Source of the DNA: Tupaia tana
Lineage: Eukaryota; Chordata; Mammalia; Scandentia; Tupaiidae
Assembly: GCA_026018925.1 (NCBI GenBank)
Contig: JAKSZU010000009.1
Location: forward strand, 69,800,949 to 69,864,948
Reading direction: 5' to 3'
Length of the DNA stretch: 64,000 nucleotides
Shown here piece by piece: positions 1 to 10,619 of the stretch. The translations under genes were made by a program, and so were the position numbers. The notes under the pieces were generated by a model. The model did not search any database. It worked only from the letters and a program-made list of their open reading frames with translations, and was not told the DNA's origin. Numbering within the stretch: the stretch's first letter is position 1; the number at the start of each line of letters is the position of its first letter.

Positions 1-1297
1 CAACATCCCTCATCATAAGGGAGATGTAGATAAAAACCACAATGAGATACCACCTAACCCCTGTCAGAATGGCAAAGATTAAGAATATAAAAAATGATAA
101 GTGTTGTCGGGGATGTGGTGAAAAGGGAACCCTCCTACACTGTTGGTGGGTATGTAAACTAGTTCAACCACTGTGGAGAACAATATGGAGGTTCCTCAAA
201 GATCTACAAATAGATCTACCATTTGATCCAGCAATCCCACTTCTGGGTATTTACCCGAAAGACAGGAGAACGCTCAGTCAGAAAAGTGCTTGCACATCAA
301 TGTTTATTGCAGCATTATTCACAATTGCCAAGACATAGAACCAACCTAAATGTCCACAAAGTGATGAATGGATTGGAAAAGTGTGGTATATATACTCTAT
401 GGAATACTACTCAGCCATAAAAAATAACAAGACCCTGACATTTGATAGAAAGTGGTCAGATACGGAGGATCTATTGCTGAGTGAAGTAAGCCAGGCTATG
501 AAAGAAAGATATTGTATGTATCCACTTAATATTTACCGACTATCCGCACTCTATGGTAAAGAGCGAAAAATTGCAGGACATAAAAGCAGTGAAGGTACTT
601 AACGAGAATAGGACAGTGTGGAATGGGGGGGCGTGAGGAGAAGAGGATAGAGAAAGATAGTAAGAGAACAATAGAGAGGCAGGATGTTAGTGGGAAACAG
701 ATATGGCTTATTACCTGTTGGTGATGACATGTATAATATTTTCAACTGAATTGGTCTGAGAAGTATTTCATGATGGGTAAAGTCTTTTTACAAGCAAAAT
801 GAGAAATAGTGATTAACTTTTTTAAAAAATAATTAGAATAATAATAATAATGATTGGAAAAAAACATAGAAAAGATATTGAATGATGAAGTGGGGAGATT
901 AATGTCTCTGTATTGACTGACATGCATGGCATTCCCTTTTGAAAAAGCAATGTAAGGGAACCAGCAGTTGGTGTAATGGCTATGTCGCTGGATTCCCACG
1001 TAGTCGACCGCGGTTCACGTCTCGGACCCGGTGGCTTACAACTCACGCCGGGCGCGTGTGCGTGCGTGCCCAAGATCCCGAGAGGAGAATGGAGGAGAAG
1101 GGATTGCGGCGTGACCATCGCCCCTGGGGGGTGATTTCTCGCTTTCTGTCTCTATGTCTCTCTCTATCTGTCTGGCGAGCGCACGCGCCCTATAGCGAAA
1201 AACCTCTCCAAAAAAAAAAAAAAAAAAAAGCAATGTAATACACTGTAAAATTATATGTAACCCAATGTAATATAAAGAAGTTTATGATAATAAAAAA
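1..1297 (+). mobile_element. LINE-1 3' end: ORF2 C-terminus plus 3' UTR
   Basis: Bases 42-600 translate to the C-terminal region of LINE-1 ORF2p. Recognisable segments are [40 protein letters not shown] and [12 protein letters not shown], then after a stop at 336-338 NQPKCP and YSMEYYSAIKN. The stop falls where LINE-1 normally has Trp. The 5' part lies off the left edge. Bases about 600-955 and 1239-1297 are a purine-rich then AT-rich 3' UTR, split by the SINE at 956-1224. The copy ends near 1297, where an older LINE-1 ORF2 resumes. A second, rearranged copy of this 3' UTR lies at 48045-48470. Confidence 0.85.
956..1224 (+). mobile_element. tRNA-derived SINE, full length, young subtype
   Basis: Type copy for the family. 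The order is GGGAACCAGCAG start, an A-box-like TGGTGTAATGG, a B-box-like GGTTCACGTCT, a GC-rich middle, a block of TCTGTCTCTATGTCTC type, CCTATAGCGAAAAACCTC, then an A-tail. It is flanked by the target-site duplication AAAAGCAATGTAA (942-955 and 1225-1238). The A and B boxes mark descent from a tRNA gene and a Pol III promoter. It interrupts the LINE-1 3' UTR, so it is younger than that copy. Confidence 0.93.
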
Positions 1298-2270
1298 GAG
1301 GTCCCATGTCCATGGATAAGAAATATTAATATTAATGAAATGTACATACAATTCAAAATTATCTACAGTTTTAATGCAACCCATGAATTATCTACAGTTT
1401 TAATGCAACCAATGAAAAATATAAATTACATTCTTTGTAGAAATAGGAAAAAAATCATAAAATTTTTGTGGAACCACAAAAGACCCTGAACAGCCAAAGC
1501 AATCCTGAGCAAAGTGTACAAAACCAGAAGCCTCATGCTACATTACCTTTTGATAGTCTACAAAGGGTTAATAATCAGACAGTATGGCATAAAAACAAAC
1601 AGACTAACAGAAAAAAATAGCTAATTCAGAAATGAGTCTACATACAAGAGGTCTTAAAACTTAATAAGATTGTGTATAAAAATATACATGAACTTAAAAA
1701 TTTGGGGAATCAAAATAAGATAATATTTTAATTCCATTTTTTTACAAACTTTTTGAAAATAATCCCATATATATAGGCAACTGATTTTCTTCTTTTTTTT
1801 TTATTTAGAGGTTTTTGCTATAGGGCACGTGTGCTCACCAGAAAGACAGAGAGAGACAGAGAGATAGAAAGCGAGAAATTACCCCCCAGGGAGGGTGGCC
1901 ATGCTGAAATACTTTCTCCTCCATTCTCCTCTCGGGATCTTGGGCACACACGCACATGCGCTCAGCGTGAGTTTAAGCCACTGGATCTGGGACTCGAACT
2001 GCGGTCAGCTACATGGGAGTTCAGCAACACAGCTATCACGCTAACTGCTGGTCCCATAGGCAACTGATTTTCAGCAAAGGTGGTAAGTACATCCATTGGA
2101 AAAATAACAGTCTCTTTAATAAATGAAGCTGGTCAAATTTGATATTCATACCCAGAATAATGAAACTAGGAACTTATCTCTCAACATAAATAAAAATCAA
2201 TTCAAAATGGATTAAAAACAAATTTAAAACCCAAATCTCCCAGTGTACAGCTTATAATTTCATCTTCTTT
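1298..2270 (+). mobile_element. Older LINE-1 ORF2 fragment
   Basis: Bases 1298-1788 and 2056-2270 resemble the part of LINE-1 ORF2 that contains the CATGGAT...GAAAT stretch, GGAACCACAAAAGACCC, AGCCAAAGCAATCCTGAG and GGCAACTGATTTTCAGCAAAGG. It is heavily mutated with many stops. The LINE-1 3' end on its left and the SINE at 1789-2055 inserted into it. Bases 1333-1410 contain a short direct repeat (TTATCTACAGTTTTAATGCA twice). Confidence 0.8.
1789..2055 (-). mobile_element. tRNA-derived SINE, full length
   Basis: Reverse-strand copy: T-tract at the left, pyrimidine block read as GAGAGACAGAGAGATAG, and the 5' end at 2055 (GGGACCAGCAG on the minus strand). Target-site duplication ATAGGCAACTGATTTT at 1773-1788 and 2056-2071, within LINE-1 ORF2. 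Confidence 0.92.
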
Positions 2271-2319
2271 ACATAGTCTTTCATGAAACAAATGTCAATT
2301 TTGATGGTCTGTCTGACCT

Positions 2320-2490
2320 ATCAAATTTTGATTTTATATTTTGGGTAGCATATCTAAGAATCGTTTCCTGAGTCCTAGATTATGAAGATTTTCTTCATGT
2401 AGTTTCATTAGTTTTTAAAATTTTGCATTTTACGTCTGTGGTCCATTTTTAATTTATATTTGTATAAAATGTGAGACTTTTGTCTGGGTC
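2320..2490 (-). mobile_element. Ancient LINE-1 ORF2 fragment
   Basis: The plus strand reads TATCTAAGAATCGTTTCCTGAG...CATGAAGATTTTC...GTCCATTTTTAATTTATATTTGTATA. This is the familiar antisense of mid-ORF2 in old mammalian LINE-1s. It is short, diverged and opposite to its neighbour. Confidence 0.6.
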
Positions 2491-3194
2491 AGGATTCAAA
2501 TCTCAACTGGCCATGGGGAATCTGGCCCCTTTAATTTCTGCATTAAAACCCTTAACTGCATATTCTAATATTCAATAGAGTTTACAATTAGTTAAGAAAT
2601 CTTTTTATGAGAAATATCACACCTTGACTTCGGTTTGCCTATCTTATTATGTGCAGTACTAAAATTTAAGTGGCAGCCTACAGAAGAAAAGAAATAGAAT
2701 GTGTACTGTTCTCAGACTGTAACTGTCTGGGTACATAGTTACCTACTTATCAGGAAATCTCAGTAAAATGGAAAGAGATCTTTTGGGAGAGAGACTTAAG
2801 TACTCACTATGTTGAATATGGTTTATGGACACTTCAATGTTTTATCCTTCTTGCGTCTACCTCAATGTGTAGTAGTTCCGGAAAATAATAGTTACATATT
2901 AGCTGAGTTGAATCAAACTTCAAAATCAAAGGGAAGGTTGTTGACAGTTTTTCAGCTGTCATCAGGCATATTTATTATTAAATAAATATTTATAATCAAG
3001 GCTGCCTTGAATGCATAACAAAGACATTATTAATACAAAAGAGAGAAGAGAATGAGAGAGAGAAGGCTTTCTGCACGAACTAATATCACTACCTAAAGCA
3101 ATACTGAATTCTAACATTTGCTTTATTATGATAACTGGTATTTACTTTTTCTCCTTTACTGTCAAAGAGATTGTTTACTTTCTTTAGAAGAAAT
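2491..3194. other. Unassigned AT-rich DNA
   Basis: I recognise no gene or repeat here. There is a short purine run (AGAGAGAAGAGAATGAGAGAGAG near 3040-3063). No open frame looks conserved. Confidence 0.4.
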
Positions 3195-3209
3195 CAGAAA
3201 GTCATTTTT

Positions 3210-3472
3210 TTTTTTTTTTGGAGAGATTTTCGCTGTAGGGCGCGTGCGCTCGCCAGACAGACAGAGAGAGACATAGAGACAGAAAGCGAGAAATCACCCC
3301 CCAGGGGGGATGGTCATGCCACAATCCCTTCTCCTCCATTCTCCTCTCAGGATCTTGGGCACGCACGCACACGCGCCCGGTGTGAGTTTTAAGCCACCGG
3401 GTCTGAGACGCGAACTGCGGTCGACTACGTGGGAGTCCAGCGACATAGCCATTACGCTAACTGCTGGTTCCC
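3210..3472 (-). mobile_element. tRNA-derived SINE, full length, young subtype
   Basis: Minus-strand copy with a poly(T) start and the 5' end GGGAACCAGCAG at 3472. Target-site duplication AGAAAGTCATTTTT at about 3196-3209 and 3473-3486. CpG-rich arms (GGGCGCGTGCGCTCGCC) are largely undecayed, which suggests a recent insertion. Confidence 0.92.
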
Positions 3473-3631
3473 AGAAAGTCATTTTTATGACAGATATTAA
3501 AACCATAACTTTTAATCCTTATTACCATTTCTTCTGGCATTCTGTGAAATTTTATGACCTGGTAGTACCATTCCACTGAAAGTTACCCTTAGGCTAATAA
3601 AAAAAAAATTGGTTAAAAATCAATGGTTTCT

Positions 3632-3870
3632 GGGGTCAGAAGGTGGTGTAGTGGTTAAGGTGCTGGACTCCCACATGGACCACCACGGTTCTATTGACAA
3701 CCCCAGCAGCATGATAATCACATAGGGTTTATGTGCATGCATGCCCAAAATTCCGAGAGGAGAATAGAGAAAGGATTGTGATGTGGCCATCCCTCCTGGG
3801 GAGTGACTTTTTACTGTTTCTCTGTGTCTCTGGCAAGCACACACACCCAATACCAAAAAAATCTCTTTAA
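3632..3870 (+). mobile_element. tRNA-derived SINE, old subtype
   Basis: The start is GGGGTCAGAAGGTGGTGTAG with GTGGTTAAGG in the A-box area, then a diverged B box. The middle and pyrimidine block are recognisable up to CCAATACCAAAAAAATCTC. CpGs are mostly lost, so it is older than the copies with GTAATGGCTATGTCGCTGG. Confidence 0.85.
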
Positions 3871-5249
3871 ACAATGAGTTTATTTTGACCCATTGAAAGC
3901 TGAGACATTTATATATAATTTCTAATTGAAGATATTAAAATTTTAACTTCACTATTGATAAACATGGACATAAAGGCTTATGAGAGTGCTTAAAATATTT
4001 AGTCTAATATTGCTTCTTCTTAAAATCTCATGGAAAGAGTGTGGCCTATACCACTATAAACACATGAAGGGCTCTTACATATCTTTGTGCAGTTATATAT
4101 AAATGAGAAAACATGTTCTGCTTTGTGCAAATCTTATTTATTCTGTTACTACTAGGAAGCTAGAGTTCTATTGACAATTTATATAAAAAGGAATGTGTCA
4201 AATATGTGCTATTGTGCTAAAATCAATATTACTCTATTCACAACCAACTTTGTTATTCAGAAATTTGAATATTTTGGTAAATTTCAGCAAGGCTGTGAGG
4301 TCACGCTTTTGTTAAATTAAAGTCTTAGGGTATTGAATAGGGAAATCATGTTTCATTATATGATACAAGCAAACTAGTGTTGTGTATTCAGGTGTTTAAT
4401 TTGTGTTGATACCATTACAATGTGTGTGAGTAAGGAATAGCAATCTCTCATTCAGTGAATCTAATTTTCATTTCTAAAGAAACTAGAGTATAAAAACTTT
4501 AGAGTATATACAGGTTACTATTAGACATTAAATTAAAAAGTAATTAGATGAAATTTCTTCACACTGTAAATGAATAGTTTCTTTTTCTCATTAAATTAAA
4601 GAAAAAATATCCTACTAATGTCTTTCTGAATTTATGATGCTAGCAGTAATAGATGAATAACAAAAAATAGTGAAATTGTTTTAAAAATACTAGAAGCACT
4701 AAAATGCATATTTTATTGTTTCTAAGAAGCATCTTTCATTAGAGAATTATGCCCTTTTGATTTAAAATGGCATATTAATTCACTTCTACTTTGAAGAATA
4801 CAGAACCAGCAGTATTTAAAAATCTTCCTCTTCAGTCTAATAACCACAATGGGGATTCATATTTCTAAGTAATCTAATACAGTGGAAATTTCAAGCTAAT
4901 ATCTTTTAATCAAAACTTATTTTGTTACTGCACTGCTCTAGGACTATATTTTATGAGCTCCTAAATTCAGCACCAAATACTTTCCTGGTGAATTTCTTCA
5001 CTATTCTTTTCCATTTCATCCCTAATTGCTGATGAAAAATTGTCGTTGTTGTACATTGCTGTGTTTGGAGATCTAAAAAACATGACACTGCATTGGTCAA
5101 AGAATTAAGAGCATTGAATAGATGCTATAAGGTTGAAAACCTTTCTAATAAAGATTTAGAGAAGTAATTTCAAAATTACCTTATAATAAATTAAAATATC
5201 TACGGAGTGAAGCTTAAATGATGATCTTTAGATAAAACATAGTTACATA
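3871..5249. other. Unassigned DNA, about 1.4 kb
   Basis: AT-rich sequence with no long open frame and no repeat that I recognise. It may be single-copy intergenic DNA or decayed transposon sequence. Confidence 0.4.
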
Positions 5250-5263
5250 GAAATTCCTTTTAA

Positions 5264-5525
5264 GTCTGGAGACCAGAAGTTAGCGTAATGGCTATGTCGC
5301 TGGACTCCCATGTAGTCGACCACAGTTCACGTCCCGGACCCGGTGGCTTAAAACTCATGCCAGGCGCATGTGCGTGCGTGCCCAAGTTCCCGACGAGAGG
5401 AGAATGGAGGAGAAGGGATTGCGGCGTGACCATCCCCCCTGGGGGGTGATTTTTGCTTTCTGTCTCTCTGTCTCTCTCTGTCTGTCTGACGAGCACACGC
5501 ACCCTATGGAAAAAAAAAAAAGAGA
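5264..5525 (+). mobile_element. tRNA-derived SINE, young subtype
   Basis: Carries A box TAGCGTAATGG and B-box-like GGTTCACGTCC. Target-site duplication GAAATTCCTTTTAA at 5250-5263 and 5526-5539. The middle has CCCGACGAGAGGAG, a local 3-bp insertion compared with other copies. Confidence 0.92.
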
Positions 5526-5700
5526 GAAATTCCTTTTAAACCTAAAAAAGGAAGTATAAGAAAAGGAGAATTGGATGGTAGAAATAGTTAATGGCGTTAT
5601 AAACATTTTTCTCAATATCTATTTTTCTGCTTCTCAGTTAGACTTCCATTAGAAAATAGTTCATTGTTTATTTAATCAAATTGATTAATTAATTAATTAT

Positions 5701-5945
5701 TCTTAGGTTTTTGTCTCTCTCACCAAAGAGAGATAGCAAGAGAGACCATAACAGGGAAAGTAAGAAATCAAACCCCATGGGGAATGGCAATGCCTCAATT
5801 CCTTCTCCTCCATTCTCCTCTTGGGATTTTGTGCATGCACACACATGTGCCCAGCATAATTTTCAAGCCACCAGGTCCAGAACTCAAACTGTGGTCAGCC
5901 ATGTGGGACTTCAGTTCCTTAACCCTTGCACGACCTGCTGAGCCC
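5701..5945 (-). mobile_element. tRNA-derived SINE, old subtype
   Basis: The minus-strand 5' end is near 5945 (GGGCTCAGCAGG). The middle block CCTTCTCCTCCATTCTCCTC and the diverged tRNA-like head are visible. No clear target-site duplication remains. Confidence 0.82.
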
Positions 5946-6054
5946 AATAACTTCTCATTTAAAATGCCTATTATGACATCACAGGTCACATTAAAATTTT
6001 TATGAGAAAAATAAAGCAGACATGTGAGGAAAAAAAGATTAAAAAAGAATTTTT

Positions 6055-6066
6055 AAGAGAAAGAGG

Positions 6067-6100
<34 letters not shown>

Positions 6101-6102
6101 TT
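6055..6102. repeat. (GA)n simple repeat
   Basis: Interrupted GA repeats (AGAGAGAGAGAGAAAGAGAG) just left of a degenerate SINE. Confidence 0.85.
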
Positions 6103-6167
6103 ATAAAACCATATGAGTGACTTACAATGTATTTCTATTTTATCTCCTATCAATAATATACCATGGC

Positions 6168-6325
6168 TGGGACCAGCAGCAGGTGGTGTGGAGGATAAGG
6201 CAGCTAGATCCCACATGATTGACTCTGTAGTTCCAGTCCCAGACCTGGAAGCTTGAAAATCACTCCATGTGCTTGTGTATGCATACCCACCACTCTCTCT
6301 CCTAACCCCCCCCTCCTCCAATAAA
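6168..6325 (+). mobile_element. tRNA-derived SINE, truncated
   Basis: The head GGGACCAGCAGCAGGTGGTGTGG, a decayed B box (GTTCCAGTCCC) and CTTGAAAATCACTCC are present. The middle is shortened, and the copy ends in a C-rich run (CCCCCCCCTCCTCC) and AATAAAAAG. Confidence 0.75.
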
Positions 6326-6329
6326 AAGA

Positions 6330-7285
6330 ATATAGCCCTGGTTAAATTACTGAGTTCTAGGCATTAAAGTTTGTGCCTCTAGAGATTCTGAGTTTCCTCC
6401 TGCGGTAAACAATCTGTGGTTGGGCAGGCTTAAATTTCTTGTGGTTCTGTACTCTCAGTGGCATCTAACCACAGATTCTATTTAGAGCCTGAAAAAGAAC
6501 ATAATTTAATGAAATGATGATTATCGGTAATAACAGTTTATCCCAAACATCACAGATAATGTCATTTGAATTAACACTCAAAATCTAGGATTTGAAAAAA
6601 ATAAAATTTTACGTAGATTAAATAGAAAGAAAATGTGGTATATCTTCACATGTTCTTTTTCAAAGACAAGTTATTTCATATGATTCAGAGATCTCTACTG
6701 TCAAAATAGTGGCAGGCACTTTTTTCCATATTTACATTGATGTTTTCCCATTATTGAATCTCTACAATGAATGTTTCAAATAAGGCAAGGAATATTGGGG
6801 TAAACTTTGATTTACAGAGTTTTACACATCTGAGAACAAGCGAATATAGCGAACTGGATTGTCTCTTTAAACTTGAGGACTTTATACCTTCCTCTTCTGC
6901 TTCTTGGGGACAGTGTTGAAAAAGTCTCAAATTAGTCAGCTTCTTACCCGGGTTATGAACAAAAATAAAGAAACAAACAGTCCTAGATCTAATTCATTAA
7001 TATTCCAAAAGTCATCTGTTTGCGGACACTACTAACCTTAGCATACATATTTCATTCCTGAATCACCCTAGGATAATAAGCTCACCTCTATATTCTGGAC
7101 TGTAAAATGAAGAACACAAAGTGTAGAAAGACTTATATTAGTAAATCAAATATTCGCTGTCAAATGCAGAATTTATTATCAAGAAAAAAAGATATTTTTA
7201 TGGTATTTATTTAGGAAATAATACCTGTAGAAGGAAAGAGAAGAAAGCATGATCAGACATAGGCAGAAGTTGACTGAGATACAGG
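6330..7285. other. Unassigned DNA with a small inverted repeat
   Basis: No gene or repeat recognised. AATCTGTGGTTGG near 6409 is mirrored by CTAACCACAGATT near 6467, a possible short hairpin and nothing more. Confidence 0.35.
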
Positions 7286-7289
7286 CCAA

Positions 7290-8150
7290 ATAAAGACTTG
7301 GCAATTAGATGGGATCTCTGGAGCATTAAAAGTCCATCAAAATTGTTCCACACTAGGCTGAATCAGCAAGTGCTGGATCAGTCATTGGTTGTGGATCATC
7401 TAGGAAAGGCACAGATACTCATTCTTGAAAAAAGAGGAACTCCTGGTCACCATAACCTTCTCAGGCTTGGATTACTTCCATTGTCCATTCACTGTCACAA
7501 TTTGCCAAGGGAATTTAAAAAAATTCAAGTAGATCACCTGAATAACACAAATCGCTCTTTCTGTCCCTATTGTTAGCATTAGTTTCATCCCATAATAATT
7601 TTCAAGATAAATAATCTCTTTCAACATGGTGGCTCTCTTCCTTACCTGCTGGTCACTAGACACAAATTGCTGAATAAGAACAGCTGGCTTTTGTAGCTGT
7701 AATTCAATAGGATTAATGTGTCCCTTGGGGAAAACAAAACAAAACAAAACAAAAATGTGTTCCCTTTGGGGATTAGGATCCATAATCCTAAGAGCATAGA
7801 GTTGTGCATATTATAAGGACAAAGTTTCTAAGTTTATTGTCTGGGATAATTGAAAACAAAACCAGTGTGGTTCCATCCACTGGTTCTTAGACTCCTATAC
7901 TCTTCTTACTGGGAAGAAAATATTCTATAAAGGTCTTTCATCAAGTCTATGTACTATATCATAAAGGATAGCTCTCTTATCCTTGCTGAGGACTGCTTCA
8001 GGGCTGGCATTTCAACTGTTATTTTCTATCAGGTCAGTAACTTCTGGGTAGTGAAGTATGGGATACAACCAATGGATCTCATCTATTCCTCCTTTGCTGC
8101 AAAGTGGATCCCTTGATCTGCACTGGTTTACGTAATATATTATGCTAAAA
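7290..8150 (-). mobile_element. Probable ERV-L-like internal fossil
   Basis: The plus strand contains TCAGGTCAGTAACTTCTGGGTAGTGAAGTATGG and ATCCCTTGATCTGCACTGG. From memory these resemble the antisense of the pol region in ERV-L type elements. All frames are broken by stops; this is a dead ancient fragment. Assignment rests on recall of the consensus, not on a search, and it could belong to another old LTR element. Confidence 0.35.
7733..7753. repeat. (AAAAC)n simple repeat
   Basis: Four to five units of AAAAC in an otherwise non-repetitive context. Confidence 0.8.
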
Positions 8151-8246
8151 AATAAAACACTATTTTAGTTTAAAATTTTAAATAGTGGAACTGAGGCACT
8201 GTGCCAAGGAAACACAAATTAATATCTAGAGTATGGGTTTATATGA

Positions 8247-8370
8247 GGGGGCTTCAAAAAGGTTGTTGAAAAATGGAATTGAAGTATGAGTTTATTTTAT
8301 TGTAAAAATATTTTCAAATCCATGCATAGTTTTTTCATAATACCTTTCATGAACTTTTTGAAGATTCTTT
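8247..8370. mobile_element. Palindromic MITE-like element
   Basis: GGCTTCAAAAAGGTTGTTGAAA at the left is matched by the inverted TTTCATGAACTTTTTGAAG at the right, giving terminal inverted repeats of about 20 bp around an AT-rich core that includes CCATGCATAG. A related half-element starts near 34728. No coding capacity; likely a non-autonomous DNA transposon. Confidence 0.6.
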
Positions 8371-8399
8371 ATGTGTTTTAGAAAAAGGTCTGGCCCTTT

Positions 8400-8660
8400 C
8401 AGTCAAGTTGACACTAAATGGTTCATTGTTCTTTAAGAATAATGCCAGGCTGGAGCTACACTATTGGCCTCTCTAATCAACATATTATCTATTCAGAGGC
8501 AGTAGTAGCAACGTTTGTGTTAGTAAGTGAGAGTCCATTCTGTTAAACCCATGAGTAGCCTCCATCTGTCTCTCATGGCCATTTTTTTTATGTGTCTATT
8601 CTAATATTAGGTTGATTAATACTCAATACTGGCTAATGTAAACTGACTGAGTCAAACTGT
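8400..8660 (-). mobile_element. Possible continuation of the ERV-L-like fossil
   Basis: Sequence such as GCAGTAGTAGCAACGTTTGTG and AACCCATGAGTAGCCTCCATC has the look of the same antisense ERV-L-type interior, but similarity is weak and recalled rather than searched. Confidence 0.22.
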
Positions 8661-8674
8661 CTACTGCATGGTTC

Positions 8675-8729
8675 ATTGTCAACTACGTGGGACTCCAGTA
8701 ACGTAACCATTATCCCACCTACTGGTCCT
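8675..8729 (-). mobile_element. SINE 5' head fragment
   Basis: Only the tRNA-like head remains: on the plus strand GTCAACTACGTGGGACTCC then TAACGTAACCATTATCCC and CTACTGGTCC. It matches the first 55 bp or so of the family, on the minus strand, without the 3' part. Confidence 0.75.
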
Positions 8730-9512
8730 CATTCTTAATATTTTTCATTGATGACAAAAAATAAAATAAAACCTCTAAAGGAAGATGTTGGAGTTCTATC
8801 TCCATGACCTCAAGAGCAAAATCACCAAAAATTTCTCAGCACATTTTCATTTATATCCCACTGACCAGGACTAGATCACATAGAAGTCTACTAGATGCAT
8901 GCAAGTGTGAGAATTATTTTTTAAACCACATATTTTACCACCCATAACAAAACTAGCGGTTCTCTTAAGAAGGGAAGAATCAATACTAGGTGCTCAAAAC
9001 CCTGTGCTCTACGACAAAACAAGACAGTTACTATTATGTAGAAATGGTACGGTGGACTGTTGAGAATCTGGAATAGCCTTCTTATTCTCCTGTTTCCAGT
9101 TTCTTGATTATTTTGCTGTGTACATAATATTCAGAGTGGTCTCATATAAGGAGCATAGAAGTTTAGCAGAAAATCTGAAAGCCAATGTGTCTATCAGAAT
9201 GTCACCACAGTGTGCATTGAGACAACCTGTTAGAAAAGCTCCTAAATTGATCATTTATGTTTGGGATTATATAGACCCCAAGGACATTGTCAATGCATTG
9301 TACAATGTTTTGAGAGAGTCATTGTAGCTGCTAAGCCAGAAGGAATACATCCTCAAGCTCCTCTGAAGCACTCACCATGCATTGTCTATGTGGTCAAATG
9401 GGGAGTCATATCAACTGATGCTACTAGCACAGAAGTGTAAAATCAAGAACCAAAACCAAAGCAAATTTCAGGTAGAGGGTAATAAAGTTGCATTTTCATA
9501 TGTTTGAGTCTT
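8730..9512. other. Unassigned DNA; possible unidentified retrocopy at 9100-9510
   Basis: A 69-codon open stretch (9118-9327) is followed by about 60 further codons in another frame and by AATAAAGTTGC at 9481. That is the layout of a decayed processed mRNA, but I do not recognise the protein and no poly(A) tract or target-site duplication is visible. The solo LTR starts right after it. Confidence 0.25.
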
Positions 9513-10337
9513 GTACTGTGCCGGGGTTCAGCCTCAGCGTGGGTGGGTTATCTCGATGGAGGCGGTGAAGGTGAACAGAAGACAAAGGCCTCGGTGACTT
9601 TTCATGCACGTCCCATGCCAGACACCCCCAGAGATTGCTCTCTGAGGAGTGACAACTGCTAGGAATCATCGTGTCTTTTTATTGAAAATGTGATACATGC
9701 AAGTAAAGGGAGAGGGGCTACATGTTTCAATTATCAGCTCATAAAGTTTTTAACAATAGGGAATATAGATTCTATTCAGGGTTGGATTAAGGGTGGGTCT
9801 CATGCAGTTCCGCAATTGTAGGTGGGTCTCCATGGAATGCAGTTTCGGGAAAGAGATTCTGGTAAGCAGAGATGATTATCAGTTGATGCGACACAGCAGC
9901 TATCTTGTGATTACCGGGAATGGTGCTGAGAAAAGAAAATCTCAAGAATAGATATTAGTTCCTATGGATCTTAATAAAGAATGATACTTATACAGTTTTG
10001 TAGGGATCTAAAACTTGATCTGAGGAGTCCTAATATATTTATCTATTTCACTTGGTGAGGACGGGGGGGGGGGGGGGGGGGGTGGTCCTGGGCCAGTTTT
10101 GGCCTAATCCTATTTTACATAAAGAAAGGATTAAGTTTACCTTAAATGTATTTTGAAGGGCCTTCCAAAGGTCAAGATTATTTCTGCCTAGAAAGAACTT
10201 CAGCCCACCCTCTATTGTGACCATGGAGATAAAGCATTGTAATTAACAGTAGGTGATTAGAGCAAAGGGGAGTGGTCAGGGGACTTCCTGGAAAATTTTA
10301 TCATATACTCAGGATGTATAAGAGAGCTATGTAGTTC

Positions 10338-10345
10338 TTTTATAG
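10338..10345 (-). promoter_or_regulatory. TATA-like box in the solo LTR
   Basis: The minus strand reads CTATAAAA about 235 bp into the LTR, a plausible U3 core promoter. Position relative to the AATAAA at 9678-9683 implies an R/U5 part of over 600 bp, which is long. Confidence 0.5.
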
Positions 10346-10403
10346 TAGTAAATTGGGGAGTCAGAGGGGAGTCGCTTCCCAGCAAGGCTACCAGTCTCTG
10401 GAG

Positions 10404-10544
10404 TGTACAACAAGCGGCCTTGCTGAACATGTTGAGTAGACCGAAGCTTTGTTCCTAGGTCGGGGCGGGGGGAGGCATACAACAGTGGCCTTGCCAACGT
10501 GTTGATCCGACCAGAAGCGGAGCTCAAAGGTCAGGGGGCTCAGA
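10404..10544 (-). repeat. Imperfect tandem repeat in U3 of the solo LTR
   Basis: Two units of about 70 bp share TACAACA..GGCCTTGC, then CATGTTGAGTAGACC versus CGTGTTGATCCGACC, then AGGTCGGGG versus AGGTCAGGG. The place, upstream of the TATA-like box, is where retroviral enhancers are often duplicated. Confidence 0.7.
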
Positions 10545-10619
10545 CAGATCCTGGGGCCTCCCCGAGTCGGACTCCTCCAGTACTAGATACTTCATATAGT
10601 CTACAAAGTTAGCAAGTAT

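Larger units (their letters stand above)
9517..10579 (-). mobile_element. Solo LTR of an endogenous retrovirus
   Basis: The 1063-bp unit reads TGGAGG...GGCACA on the minus strand and is flanked by the 4-bp duplication GTAC (9513-9516 and 10580-10583). A TATA-like box (CTATAAAA, 10338-10345) and an AATAAA signal (9678-9683) lie in the expected order on the minus strand. No internal viral genes flank it, so it is a relic left by LTR-LTR recombination. The left half of U3 holds an imperfect tandem repeat (10404-10544), and a 20-bp G run sits at about 10063-10082. A 4-bp duplication fits class I (gamma-type) elements, but I cannot name the family. Confidence 0.8.

Noticed and set aside
939-1238. 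Open frame of 99 codons with Arg-rich composition, and many similar ones (e.g. 33493-33777, 52382-52810, 62497-62823)
   Set aside because: These are translations of the SINE itself. The same peptides recur wherever a copy lies, in both orientations, and have no gene structure.
6300-6330. Possible CpG island or promoter at C-rich run
   Set aside because: It is only a C-rich decay product at the end of a truncated SINE. CpG-rich patches in the window are confined to young SINEs, the solo LTR and the PCBD1 5' end.
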